Of a DNA stretch of 64,000 bases, positions 16,161-24,420 are shown piece after piece. The DNA lies in the NCBI RefSeq assembly GCF_003287495.1, contig NZ_PRLE01000002.1, forward strand, positions 310,001 through 374,000, written 5' to 3'. Below the pieces are notes generated by a model. It did no database searches and was not told the DNA's origin. It saw only the letters and a list, made by a program, of their open reading frames with translations. The position numbers and the translations under genes are program-made. Every line of letters starts with the position of its first letter. The stretch's first letter is position 1. The stretch is from Faecalibacterium prausnitzii. Its GTDB lineage: Bacteria > Bacillota > Clostridia > Oscillospirales > Ruminococcaceae.

Positions 16161-16898
16161 TCAGGGGGCCTCATAGTTTATAGTATACAGCTCACAATCG
16201 CTCATTTCACTCACCATCTTCCAAAAAAGAGTTAAATTACTTTTGTCGGTTTCACTATCTGATATATTCCCTCTAGCAATTTCCATGCTACGAATTAAAG
16301 GGCGAATAGAACGCATTTGTTCATCACTATGTTCAAGAGAGGGATATTTGCAGATTTCGTCAAGAATGTCTTTAGGAGCGTGAGTTCTTCCCTGCATTAA
16401 CTCAAAGTAAAGAACAACAAAACGGATATCTGTTGCGAACTCTGTTTGGTGATAATATGCATCTTTTAATACGGATTCGATTGAAGCAATCTGCTCCTTA
16501 TAAGCTAAGCTGGTTTGAAAGATCTTGTTAAAGATAGGATAATTTCGATATGTGTAAATAAGGGTAAGTGGTGACAATGATTCTTGTCCTGAAACATGCT
16601 CAACAAATTCCCAAAAGAGTTGCTGGTTAACATCTTCTAATGTGAAAATATTCGAAATCGTGGGGAAATTGATATTTGGAAGTGCGTCGTGAAGTTTTTT
16701 TAAAATCCAATAGCATTTTTGGAGTCCCTTTGAGCGACCGTGTTTCTTTAGAATTAAGCCGATCCAAAGGTACTCTGGAAGTCTTTCGCTGCCCCACGAA
16801 CTAAGCTGGAGTTTGTCACCGAAAGCGTCGTTAAACGGTGTTGTGAATTTTCCTCTTTTGAATTTGTGCTGCTCAAGCGTACTATGTGCGAACATCAT
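16161..16898 (-). CDS. Unknown protein coupled to the hsdM-hsdS fusion
   Basis: 245-aa, mostly helical soluble protein; I do not recognise a family. Visible words are 'STLEQHKFKRGKFTTPFND' at the N-terminus, 'LPEYLWIGLILKKHGRSKG' and 'LTLFWKMVSEM' near the end. GGGAGGTG overlaps the stop region of the upstream HsdM-HsdS fusion, and its ATG lies 3 nt after that stop, so the two are translationally coupled. It occupies the place where hsdR or an anti-restriction/effector gene would be expected. No nuclease motif such as PD-(D/E)xK could be picked out by eye. AT-rich like the TRD-bearing part of the fusion. Confidence 0.6.
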   Translation of the reverse strand: MMFAHSTLEQHKFKRGKFTTPFNDAFGDKLQLSSWGSERLPEYLWIGLILKKHGRSKGLQKCYWILKKLHDALPNINFPTISNIFTLEDVNQQLFWEFVEHVSGQESLSPLTLIYTYRNYPIFNKIFQTSLAYKEQIASIESVLKDAYYHQTEFATDIRFVVLYFELMQGRTHAPKDILDEICKYPSLEHSDEQMRSIRPLIRSMEIARGNISDSETDKSNLTLFWKMVSEMSDCELYTINYEAP

Positions 16899-16901
16899 GT
16901 T

Positions 16902-19289
16902 TTACACCTCCCTCTTTCCCGTTACAACCTCATAAATCAAACTTTTCTTATAGCTTTCCAGCTCTTTTATCAGCTGCTCTTTCTTTGCAATCAGCTTGTC
17001 AATCTCGGCACACTTGGAACGGATATAGGTTGCAATCTCTTGTTGCTCTTCAAGATCGGGGAGTGGAACCCAAATGTTTTGTAGTTTTTCTTGACTGAGT
17101 TTAGGCTGTGCGGAGCCGGTAATATAAGGGTTGATATCTAACTCTTCAAGAGCATAGAACAAATAATAGAAATCCACTTGTTCGGTTGGTTTGAGAATGT
17201 GTGCATGATTGTTGATCCATGCTTTACCATTGACTTCGTACATTAACGGCAAATTACGCATTCGTAGATTTGCACCATCTTCACCGATCAACATGACATG
17301 ATCGTCAATCGTGTAATCATCAATTTTATCGATGGCACCGGATGCTCCATAATAATCATAGAGAACGGAACCAGATTGACTGCGCTTATCAGCAGAAATA
17401 GGCTTTCGGTATTGGTCTAGGATAGAACAGATGTATTTTAGTTTAATGAGGGAAAATCTATGATTGATTTCCCCAATCCACTCAACTCCGCTATCCTTCA
17501 TCTCCCGCTCACCACGCACACCTTTGGTAACACAGCCCTCCTTATGGAACAGCTCTGCCAGCCCGGCGGAGATATCCTGTTCCAGTGCGGTGATGCGTGC
17601 CACGATATCTTCCACGGCTTCCGGTGCCTGATACTCGTAGAAATAGCGGGTCATGGGGATCTCGTAGCCCACCTTGGTCTTGCTGTGGTCGATCCATGCG
17701 TCGGGGGCGTAGGGCAGAACTTCCCGGGCAAAGTAGGCGTCAATATCCTGCACCAGCGGTACGTTTTCGGTGTCCCGCAGACTGGTGTCCGGCACAGGCT
17801 TGCCACGCTTCAGGATAACGTTGCCCGCCTCGTCCCGCTGGGGGCGCTCCACCACGATCTTGTTGTAGCCGAACTCCACGCTCTCGAACACCTTACTCTC
17901 GCAGTAGATGCCGTTTTTGTCGCCGTACACCTTGCCGTTGGCAAACTCGCCGTAGGCGGTGACGATCAGCTCCCGGCAGGCATCGGTGATGTCGTTGCGC
18001 TTGGTGCCGATGCTCTTGCGGCGTGGCTCGAAGCAGTGGCTGGCGTCAATAAGCTGCACCTTGCCCGCACGGTGGGCGGGCTTATCCTTGCTGAGCACCC
18101 AGATGTAGGTGGAGATGCCGGTGTTCATGAACATATCGGTGGAAAGCTGGATGATGCAGTCCAGCCAGTCGTTTTCCAGAATATACTGCCGGATGTTGCT
18201 GGGTCCGCTGCCGGCATCGCCGCTGAACAGGGGAGAGCCGTTCTGGATAATGGCCATTTTGCCTTTGTTTGCCAGCTTGGCAAGACCGTTCAGCACAAAA
18301 AGCTGCTGCCCATCGCTGATCTTGGGCAGACCGGGGGCAAAACGCCCCATCTCGCCCCGGGCGGCTTCGGCTTCCACCGCCTTCTGCTCCCGCTTCCAGT
18401 CAATGCCGAAGGGAGGGTTGGAGATGATGTACTGGAAGGTGAATCCGGGGAACTGATCCTCCGACAAAGTATCACCGAACCGCATATTGTTGGGGTCTCC
18501 GCCGCGGATCATCATGTCCGCCTTGGCGATGGCAAAGGTGGAGGGGTTGAACTCCTGCCCAAAGCAGGTCACCTCAATGTCGCTGTTCAGCTCGTGGATG
18601 CGCTCTTCCATGCAGCTGAGCATCTGGCTGGTGCCCATGGCCATATCGTAAACGGTCATGCTGCTGGTATCGAGGTCGGCTTCAGACAGCAGCAGGTCGG
18701 TCATCAGGTAGATGATATCCCGACTGGTGAAGTGAGCTCCGGCTTCCTCGCCAAAGCTCTCGGAGAACCGTCGCACCAAGTCCTCGAAGATGTAGCCGCA
18801 ATCCACGGCGCTGATCTTGTCCGGGCCAAGATAGCCCTTCTCGGAGCCGAACTCCTTGATAACGAGGTAGAGGGTGTTGCTCTCCACCATCCGCTTGATG
18901 ATGTTGTCAAAGTCGAACTTTGCCAGCACATCCTGTGCGTTGGCAGAAAAGCCGGACAGGTAATCCCGGAAGTTGGACTCAATGTTGTCCGGGTCTGCCA
19001 GTAGGGTCTCGAAGGTGAAGCGGCTGATGTTATAGAACTGGTAGCCGGAGGCTTTCTGCAAAAAGCCGTCGATGACCTGCAGCTTTTTCACCTTTTCGTA
19101 GGTATCCAGCACTGCCTGATGGGTGGGCAGCAGGCAGTCGTGGAACCGCTTCACCACGGTCATGGGCAGAATGACCAGACCATACTCGTGGGGCTTGAAC
19201 GGCCCCCGCAGCATATCGGCTACGTTCCAGATCATGGCGGCTTTTTCGGCAATATTGGCACCTACGGCGGTGATCTTATCGTTTGGCAT
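16902..19289 (-). CDS. hsdM: Type I restriction-modification methyltransferase HsdM fused to a half-length HsdS
   Basis: 795-aa fusion. Residues 1-595 are HsdM: the N-terminal helical domain, motif I written 'YDMAMGTSQML' (usually DPxCGTGG), and catalytic motif IV 'ISNPPFGIDW' at 290-298 for N6-adenine methylation. From Met597 the sequence is HsdS-like: 'MKDSGVEWIGEI' is the usual N-terminus of an HsdS, one target-recognition domain follows, then the helical spacer ending 'SLIYEVVTGKREV'. Only one TRD and one spacer (~199 aa) are present, so it is half the normal S subunit. AAGGAG six bases before ATG 19289 gives the start. DNA is GC-rich over HsdM and AT-rich over the TRD part. No HsdR is in the window. 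Confidence 0.9.
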   Translation of the reverse strand: MPNDKITAVGANIAEKAAMIWNVADMLRGPFKPHEYGLVILPMTVVKRFHDCLLPTHQAVLDTYEKVKKLQVIDGFLQKASGYQFYNISRFTFETLLADPDNIESNFRDYLSGFSANAQDVLAKFDFDNIIKRMVESNTLYLVIKEFGSEKGYLGPDKISAVDCGYIFEDLVRRFSESFGEEAGAHFTSRDIIYLMTDLLLSEADLDTSSMTVYDMAMGTSQMLSCMEERIHELNSDIEVTCFGQEFNPSTFAIAKADMMIRGGDPNNMRFGDTLSEDQFPGFTFQYIISNPPFGIDWKREQKAVEAEAARGEMGRFAPGLPKISDGQQLFVLNGLAKLANKGKMAIIQNGSPLFSGDAGSGPSNIRQYILENDWLDCIIQLSTDMFMNTGISTYIWVLSKDKPAHRAGKVQLIDASHCFEPRRKSIGTKRNDITDACRELIVTAYGEFANGKVYGDKNGIYCESKVFESVEFGYNKIVVERPQRDEAGNVILKRGKPVPDTSLRDTENVPLVQDIDAYFAREVLPYAPDAWIDHSKTKVGYEIPMTRYFYEYQAPEAVEDIVARITALEQDISAGLAELFHKEGCVTKGVRGEREMKDSGVEWIGEINHRFSLIKLKYICSILDQYRKPISADKRSQSGSVLYDYYGASGAIDKIDDYTIDDHVMLIGEDGANLRMRNLPLMYEVNGKAWINNHAHILKPTEQVDFYYLFYALEELDINPYITGSAQPKLSQEKLQNIWVPLPDLEEQQEIATYIRSKCAEIDKLIAKKEQLIKELESYKKSLIYEVVTGKREV

Positions 19290-19439
19290 ACGTTGCTCCT
19301 TGTTTTTGTGATAGGTGGACATCCTGATTTTATAACAATGGGTGTCCTATAAATCGGATGGCAGGACGTTTTTCCTGAAAAATGATTCTTGCATCTATTG
19401 TACCACGGATTTTGAGGAATGACTATATTTTGCCAAAAA

Positions 19440-19470
19440 GAAATGCCCGCCTGAAAACCAGACGGGCATA
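19440..19470 (-). terminator. Terminator of rlmD
   Basis: ATGCCCGTCTGG and CCAGGCGGGCAT-type arms on the minus strand, followed by a T-rich stretch, directly after the rlmD stop and before hsdM. Confidence 0.75.
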
Positions 19471-19477
19471 CTGTAAA

Positions 19478-21127
19478 TCAAACCATTTGAAAATGCTTCA
19501 ATGCTTCCACAATTGCATCTTCTTTCTCCTTCGGACACTGAGGCTGCTTTGTATTTTCGGACTTTGCCTTGTGGTGGTTCTCCCGTACCTCCAGACCGCA
19601 TTTCTGCTTGACCTGCGAGATATACAGGGAAGAAACCTTCAGCCCAGTCTGTTCCAACACACGGGCCTTGATTTCAGGATAGGTCGCACCCTTTTGCAAT
19701 CCTGAAGTGTCCATGCCCTCCAAGGAAAACTCTACACGGACTTTTTTGAAGTCGATCTCACCCTTGGAAAGTGCGATGACACATTCGCAATGCTTCGTCC
19801 TCGGGAACAAATCCACAGGCTGCACCTTTTCCGTGCGGTACCCCTGTGTCTCCAGCCACTTGGCGTCCCGGGCGGCGGTGGCCGGGTTGCAGCTGACATA
19901 GACCACCCGCTGGGGATTCATCTTGACAACAGCAGAAAGGGTGGCTTCATCGCAGCCTTTGCGGGGCGGGTCGAGGACGATGACGTCCGGGCGCAGGCCC
20001 TCAGCCGCGAGGCGGGTGGCGGCAGCGCCGGCGTCGGCGCAGAAAAAGCGGCTCTTGGTGGCGATGGCGTCGCCCATCCGAGCGGCATTTGCCTTAGCGC
20101 TTTCAATCGCTTCTGGTACGATCTCCACACCCACCAGCTCCCGGCAGTGGTCTACCATCGAAAGGCCGATGGTGCCCATGCCGCAGTAGAGGTCCAGCAG
20201 CAGGTCGTCCGGGGTGAGCTGGGCATATTGGGCCGCGATGCCGTAGAGTTGCTCAGCGGCCAGTGTGTTGACCTGATAGAACGACAGGGGGCCCAGCCGG
20301 ACGGGGACGCCGCAGAGGGTGTCTTCGAGGTAGCCAGGGCCATACAGGGGGTGGGTCTCGCTGCCCAGAATGACATTGGTATTTTTTGCGTTGACATTCA
20401 GTAAGATGGTGGCAATGGCCGAAAACTGCTCCCGCAGATGGGCCACCAGCTCCTCACTGTGGGGGAGCTTTGCCCGGGTGCAGACGAGGCAGACCATGAT
20501 TTGGCCGCTGTGTGCCCCCCGCCGCAGGAAGATGTGGCGGACAAGGCCCTTGCTGCTTTCCTCGTCGTAGGGCTGGATGCCATGGGCGGCGAAGAATGCG
20601 CAGAGCGCGTTGCCGATCTCATTGAGCACGCCGGGCTGCAGCTTACAGTCCGGGCAGGGGACGATGCGATGGGTGCGGCCAGCATAAAAACCAATGCAGG
20701 GCTGGCCGTTTTTGTCCCGCCCGACCGGGAATTGCACTTTATTGCGGTAGCGGTCCACCTCGGGGGAGGGGACTGTGGGCAGCACAGGGACATCCAGCCC
20801 GCCAATGCGGCGGAACGCGTCTGTTACGTTCTCGTGTTTGGCCTGCAGCTCTGCCTTATAGCTGAGATGACGCAGGCTGCAGCCGCCGCAGGGACCGGCG
20901 GCCGGGCAGTCTACCTCCACGCGGTCGGGCGAGGGGGTGAGCAGTTGGTCCAGAATGCCAAACGCGTAGCGGCCGCAGTCTTTGACGATCTTGATCCGCG
21001 CTTCATCGCCGGGGGCAGTGTTGGGTACAAAAACGGCCTCGCCGTCTGCGGAGTGGGCCACGCCGCTGCCGTCGCTGGAAAGGCGCTCAATGCGGAGGGT
21101 CAGGAGTTGATTTTTCTGTAAAGGCAT
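19478..21127 (-). CDS. rlmD: 23S rRNA (uracil-5-)-methyltransferase RlmD with C-terminal extension
   Basis: Class I SAM-dependent enzyme that makes m5U in 23S rRNA. An N-terminal TRAM domain (~1-60) is followed by an iron-sulfur cluster cysteine set ('CPAAGPCGGCSLRHLSY' plus 'CPDCKLQP'). The SAM motif is 'LLLDLYCGMGTIGLSM', then 'VIVLDPPRKGCDE' and the catalytic Cys in 'VVYVSCNPATAARD'. The usual family end is near 'DLFPRTKHCECVIAL' (~450). Here about 95 more residues follow, containing 'SLYISQVKQKCGLE' and ending 'EALKHFQMV', encoded by less GC-rich DNA. Such tails are common in Clostridia RlmD, and the 3' end of this gene (rumA) is a known insertion site for serine-recombinase ICEs in streptococci. 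Confidence 0.9.
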   Translation of the reverse strand: MPLQKNQLLTLRIERLSSDGSGVAHSADGEAVFVPNTAPGDEARIKIVKDCGRYAFGILDQLLTPSPDRVEVDCPAAGPCGGCSLRHLSYKAELQAKHENVTDAFRRIGGLDVPVLPTVPSPEVDRYRNKVQFPVGRDKNGQPCIGFYAGRTHRIVPCPDCKLQPGVLNEIGNALCAFFAAHGIQPYDEESSKGLVRHIFLRRGAHSGQIMVCLVCTRAKLPHSEELVAHLREQFSAIATILLNVNAKNTNVILGSETHPLYGPGYLEDTLCGVPVRLGPLSFYQVNTLAAEQLYGIAAQYAQLTPDDLLLDLYCGMGTIGLSMVDHCRELVGVEIVPEAIESAKANAARMGDAIATKSRFFCADAGAAATRLAAEGLRPDVIVLDPPRKGCDEATLSAVVKMNPQRVVYVSCNPATAARDAKWLETQGYRTEKVQPVDLFPRTKHCECVIALSKGEIDFKKVRVEFSLEGMDTSGLQKGATYPEIKARVLEQTGLKVSSLYISQVKQKCGLEVRENHHKAKSENTKQPQCPKEKEDAIVEALKHFQMV

Positions 21128-21142
21128 GTTGGAACGGTCTCC

Positions 21143-22003
21143 TTATGGTTTTTCCTGCGGCGCGGCGGCAGGATCGGTCTGGGTGGCCATGTATTTGCTG
21201 GGCGGCACGCCCTTGGCGCGCTTGAACACCCGCGAAAAATAGAACTGATCAAAGAAGCCTACCGAGATGGCCACCTCTGCAATGGACAGGTTGCCTGCCC
21301 GCAGCAGCTTGCAGGCCTCGTTGATGCGGTATTCGGTCAGGTAATCAATGGGGCTCTGGCCCACGTTGAGCATGAACACCCGGTACAGATGGCTGCGGGA
21401 AACTCCCACGCTCTTGGCCACATCGTCGATGGAAATGTCGTGGGAGTAGTTGAACTGGATGTACTTGATGGCGTTGAGCACATACTGGCTGGAGGAAGAA
21501 GTGCTGTGGGGCTTGGACTCGCTGGTCTCCCGCATGAGGGCGGAGATGAACAGGTAGAGATAGCCCACCATGGCAGCCTCGTCCTGAGGCTGCAGCCCGC
21601 GGGAGGAGTAGATGTTGGTCAGGGCTGCCCGCATCCCCTCCGGGTCCTGCGTGTGGTGGACAGGTGCTTCATCGGTAAAGGGGAGCTGAGCGGCCAGCTT
21701 ATGGGCGCAGGCACCGTTGAAGCCGACCCAGCTGTACTCCCAGGGCTGTTGCTCATCCGCCGTATACCGGATGAGCTGGCTGGGCTTGGCAAAGAACAGA
21801 TCGCCCGGCGCGACCGCAAAGGTCTTGCCGCCCACCTCAAATACGCCCCGGCCGGAGACGACCAGGTGGATGAGGTAATGGTCGCGGATGCCGGGCCCCC
21901 AGGTCTGGCCGGGGGCGCAGCGCTCCAAACCACAGTTGAAGATGGAAAGTTCAATATTATTGGTGTCGCTCTGCTTGAACGACTGTTTATAAACGTCTGC
22001 CAT
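21143..22003 (-). CDS. AraC-family transcriptional regulator
   Basis: 286-aa regulator: N-terminal cupin sugar-sensing domain ('GVFEVGGKTFAVAPGDLFFA') and C-terminal double helix-turn-helix (~185-275: 'ISIDDVAKSVGVSRSHLYRV', 'SIAEVAISVGFFDQFYFSRV'). The ATG at 22003 follows GGGAGG; earlier in-frame starts lie in promoter DNA. It is divergent from galK with 200 nt between starts, so control of galactose or a related sugar's use is inferred. Its stop lies 15 nt upstream of the rlmD start on the same strand, so rlmD may be transcribed from it. Confidence 0.88.
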   Translation of the reverse strand: MADVYKQSFKQSDTNNIELSIFNCGLERCAPGQTWGPGIRDHYLIHLVVSGRGVFEVGGKTFAVAPGDLFFAKPSQLIRYTADEQQPWEYSWVGFNGACAHKLAAQLPFTDEAPVHHTQDPEGMRAALTNIYSSRGLQPQDEAAMVGYLYLFISALMRETSESKPHSTSSSSQYVLNAIKYIQFNYSHDISIDDVAKSVGVSRSHLYRVFMLNVGQSPIDYLTEYRINEACKLLRAGNLSIAEVAISVGFFDQFYFSRVFKRAKGVPPSKYMATQTDPAAAPQEKP

Positions 22004-22128
22004 TGTGGCTCCCTCCCGCCTGTCAGATTTCTGGTGCCAGTATACCACAATTGCCCTTGCAAATTCAACAAAAGTACATCTTATTCTTTGGGCTGGACAC
22101 CAAAAAAATGCTTTTTTCGGCAATCGAA

Positions 22129-22157
22129 TTGAAAATCGGGCGTCGATGCATTAAAAT
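22129..22157 (+). promoter_or_regulatory. galK promoter
   Basis: TTGAAA (22129-22134), 17-nt spacer, TAAAAT (22152-22157), 47 nt before the galK start, in the divergent AraC-galK intergenic region. Confidence 0.7.
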
Positions 22158-22203
22158 AGTTGTATCAAACCAGCATGGAGGAATTTTGCGGGGAGGTTCT
22201 GCG

Positions 22204-23505
22204 ATGGCAACGAGTGCACAGGTCCGGGACGAAATTCTGGCGGGTAAATGGGACGAGACACTGGGGGCGCTGTACGGCGGCGGCGCGGCAGAGCTGAGGC
22301 GGCAGCGGGCACGCTATGCGGCGGCACTGGAACAGTTTGAGCTCTACTTTGGGCCGGGGCGGCAGGTGCGGCTGTACTCGGCCCCGGGCCGGACCGAGCT
22401 GGGCGGCAACCACACCGACCACCAGCACGGTTATGGGCTGGCGGCGGCGGTGACACTGGATCTGATCGCGGTGGCGTCCCCCAGCGATGACGGGTTCATC
22501 CGGGTCAAATCCCGGGGGTTCAACAAGCTGGACGTCATTGACCTGAGCGAGCCGGAGCCCCAACAGGGGGAGAGCACCCATTCCGCCAGCCTGATCCGGG
22601 GCATTGCGGAGGGATTCCGGGCGCTGGGGAAAGAGACCGGCGGCTTTGATGCCTACACCGCCAGCGATGTTCTGCGGGGGTCCGGCCTTTCCAGCTCGGC
22701 GGCGTTTGAGATGGGAATGGCTGTCGTCCTCAACGGGGAGTATGGCTGCGGCCTCTCGGGGCCGGAGATGGCAAAGATCTGTCAGTATGCGGAGAATACT
22801 TATTTCGGCAAGCCCTGCGGCCTGCTGGACCAGCTGACCAGTGCCGTGGGCGGCGTCATCTTTGCAAATTTTGCTGACCCCTGTGCCCCTGAAATTGAAA
22901 AAATCCACGCAGCGGGCTTGCTGCCGGAGGGGGTTACTCTTTGCGTGACCGATACTCAGGCCAGTCACAGCGAGCTGACCGGGGAATTCGCGGCCATTCG
23001 CCGGGAAATGGAGGCTGTGGCGGCCTGTCTGGGCCAGAATGTGCTGGGGCAGGTGCTGGAAACGGCATTCTGGCAGGCGCTGCCCCGGCTGCGCACTCAA
23101 TGCGGGGATCGAGCTGTCCTGCGGGCCATTCATTATTATCAGGAAAACGCCCGGGCACTGGCCCAGAAGAATGCCCTGCAACGAGGAGACTTTGCGGAGT
23201 TTCTGCATCTCATCCGGGCAAATGGCCATTCCTCGTTTGAGTACTGTCAGAACGTCTACTGCGCCTCCGACCCGCGGCATCAGGGGCTGAGCATCGCGCT
23301 GGCGCTGAGCCAGAGCATCCTTGAAGCGGGCGGCGGAGCCTGGCGGATGCAGGGCGGCGGTTTTGCGGGGACGATCCAGGCCTTTGTGCCCGCCCCGCTG
23401 CTGGAAGCTTACTGCGCGGCCATCGAGGGCGTGTTTGGCCCGGGCAGCTGTTACCGCCTGAAACTGCGGGAGCAGGGAGCCGTTCAAATAGGGAGCGAGA
23501 TGTAA
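22204..23505 (+). CDS. galK: Galactokinase
   Basis: 433-aa GHMP-family kinase phosphorylating galactose to galactose-1-phosphate, first step of the Leloir pathway. Motifs in order: galactokinase signature 'GRTELGGNHTDHQHG' near residue 62, the ATP-binding loop 'GSGLSSSAAFEMG', 'CGLLDQLTSAVGG' with the catalytic Asp region, and C-terminal GHMP motif 'MQGGGFAGTIQAFV'. GGGAGG seven bases before ATG 22204 sets the start. It is divergent from an AraC regulator and runs directly into ogt (TAA then ATG). No other Leloir gene is in the window. Confidence 0.93.
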   Translation: MATSAQVRDEILAGKWDETLGALYGGGAAELRRQRARYAAALEQFELYFGPGRQVRLYSAPGRTELGGNHTDHQHGYGLAAAVTLDLIAVASPSDDGFIRVKSRGFNKLDVIDLSEPEPQQGESTHSASLIRGIAEGFRALGKETGGFDAYTASDVLRGSGLSSSAAFEMGMAVVLNGEYGCGLSGPEMAKICQYAENTYFGKPCGLLDQLTSAVGGVIFANFADPCAPEIEKIHAAGLLPEGVTLCVTDTQASHSELTGEFAAIRREMEAVAACLGQNVLGQVLETAFWQALPRLRTQCGDRAVLRAIHYYQENARALAQKNALQRGDFAEFLHLIRANGHSSFEYCQNVYCASDPRHQGLSIALALSQSILEAGGGAWRMQGGGFAGTIQAFVPAPLLEAYCAAIEGVFGPGSCYRLKLREQGAVQIGSEM

Positions 23506-24099
23506 ATGCGATTTCAGGATGGAGTGGGAGAGACTACCTGCCTGAGCCAGAAAGAAGAATGCAACGGGATGTACACCCTGCATTGCGATTCTCCGCTGGG
23601 CGGCATCCTGCTGGCGGCGGATGAAGCGGGCCTGACCGGCCTCTGGTTTGAGGGAGAAAAATATTTCGCCAATATCCTTGGCCCGGAACAGCAGGAGCGG
23701 GAGACGCCTGCCTTACAAAGGACAAAGCGCTGGCTGGATGTTTATTTCAGCGGCCGGGAGCCGGATTTTACCCCGCCGCTCCACCCCGTTGGGTCGCCGT
23801 TCCGGCGGGCCGTGTGGGAGCTGCTGCTCCAGATCCCTTACGGGCAGACCACGACCTACGGCGCGCTGGCACAGCAGCTGGCTGCAAAACAGGGCAAGAC
23901 CCGGATGTCGGCACAGGCAGTCGGCGGGGCGGTAGGCCACAATGAAATTTCCATCATCATCCCCTGCCACCGGGTGGTGGGCACCAGCGGCAGCCTGACA
24001 GGATATGCCGGGGGCATTGAGAAAAAAGTGCGCCTGCTGCAGCTGGAGCATGTGGACATGAGCCGCTTTTTTGTGCCGACAAAAGGCACGGCAATCTAA
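23506..24099 (+). CDS. ogt: Methylated-DNA-[protein]-cysteine S-methyltransferase
   Basis: 197-aa DNA-repair protein that takes O6-alkyl groups from guanine onto its own cysteine. The active-site motif 'IIIPCHRVVGTSGSLTGYAG' and the recognition helix region 'PYGQTTTYGALAQQLA' are clear. The ATG immediately after the galK stop has a GGGAG-type site. An internal Met at 23569 ('MYTLHCDSPLGG') matches the usual family N-terminus, so the true start may be there, but its ribosome site is poor. Probably co-transcribed with galK. Confidence 0.9.
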   Translation: MRFQDGVGETTCLSQKEECNGMYTLHCDSPLGGILLAADEAGLTGLWFEGEKYFANILGPEQQERETPALQRTKRWLDVYFSGREPDFTPPLHPVGSPFRRAVWELLLQIPYGQTTTYGALAQQLAAKQGKTRMSAQAVGGAVGHNEISIIIPCHRVVGTSGSLTGYAGGIEKKVRLLQLEHVDMSRFFVPTKGTAI

Positions 24100-24142
24100 A
24101 AGTTGTATGAGGAAATCCATCGATCATGAGAAGGTTTTTGCA

Positions 24143-24325
24143 ATGCAATACACCAAACTGGGAAACTCCGACCTCAATGTCTCTAAGGTCTGCATCGGCT
24201 GCAAGATGAGCCAGATCGCGCTGGATGTGACTCTGACGCCGGAAGAGGTGGAGTATCTGGAAGAGCTCTATGTGCCGCACCCGCTCACCAGTGTGGTTCG
24301 CCCGTCGGTAGAGGCAAAGAAATAA
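24143..24325 (+). pseudogene. Internally deleted aldo/keto reductase remnant
   Basis: The frame starts like an aldo/keto reductase ('MQYTKLGNSDLNVSKVCIGC') and ends like one ('LTPEEVEYLEELYVPHPLT'), but the ~250 residues between, including the Asp-Tyr-Lys-His active site and NADPH site, are missing. About 60 residues remain and the reading frame is preserved. An internal deletion of a once full-length gene is the simplest reading. It follows ogt by 43 nt and a terminator follows it. Confidence 0.75.
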
Positions 24326-24355
24326 AATAAGCGATAAAACAGCATAAAATGAAGG

Positions 24356-24396
24356 AAACGCCGGGGCCTCTGCGTGAACAGAAGCTCCGGCGTTTA
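24356..24396. terminator. Bidirectional terminator
   Basis: AAACGCCGGGGC and GCTCCGGCGTTT arms flank an 18-nt loop, between the aldo/keto reductase remnant and the convergent hydrolase gene. Confidence 0.8.
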
Positions 24397-24420
24397 TAGT
24401 TATTTGGGTTGATTCAGAAA

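Noticed and set aside
1-17500. Prophage
   Set aside because: No capsid, tail, portal or terminase genes; the relaxase, MobC and serine recombinases point to a mobilizable or conjugative element.
17460-19004. 514-codon plus-strand frame opposite hsdM
   Set aside because: The minus strand encodes HsdM with motif IV NPPF; the plus frame has no family likeness.
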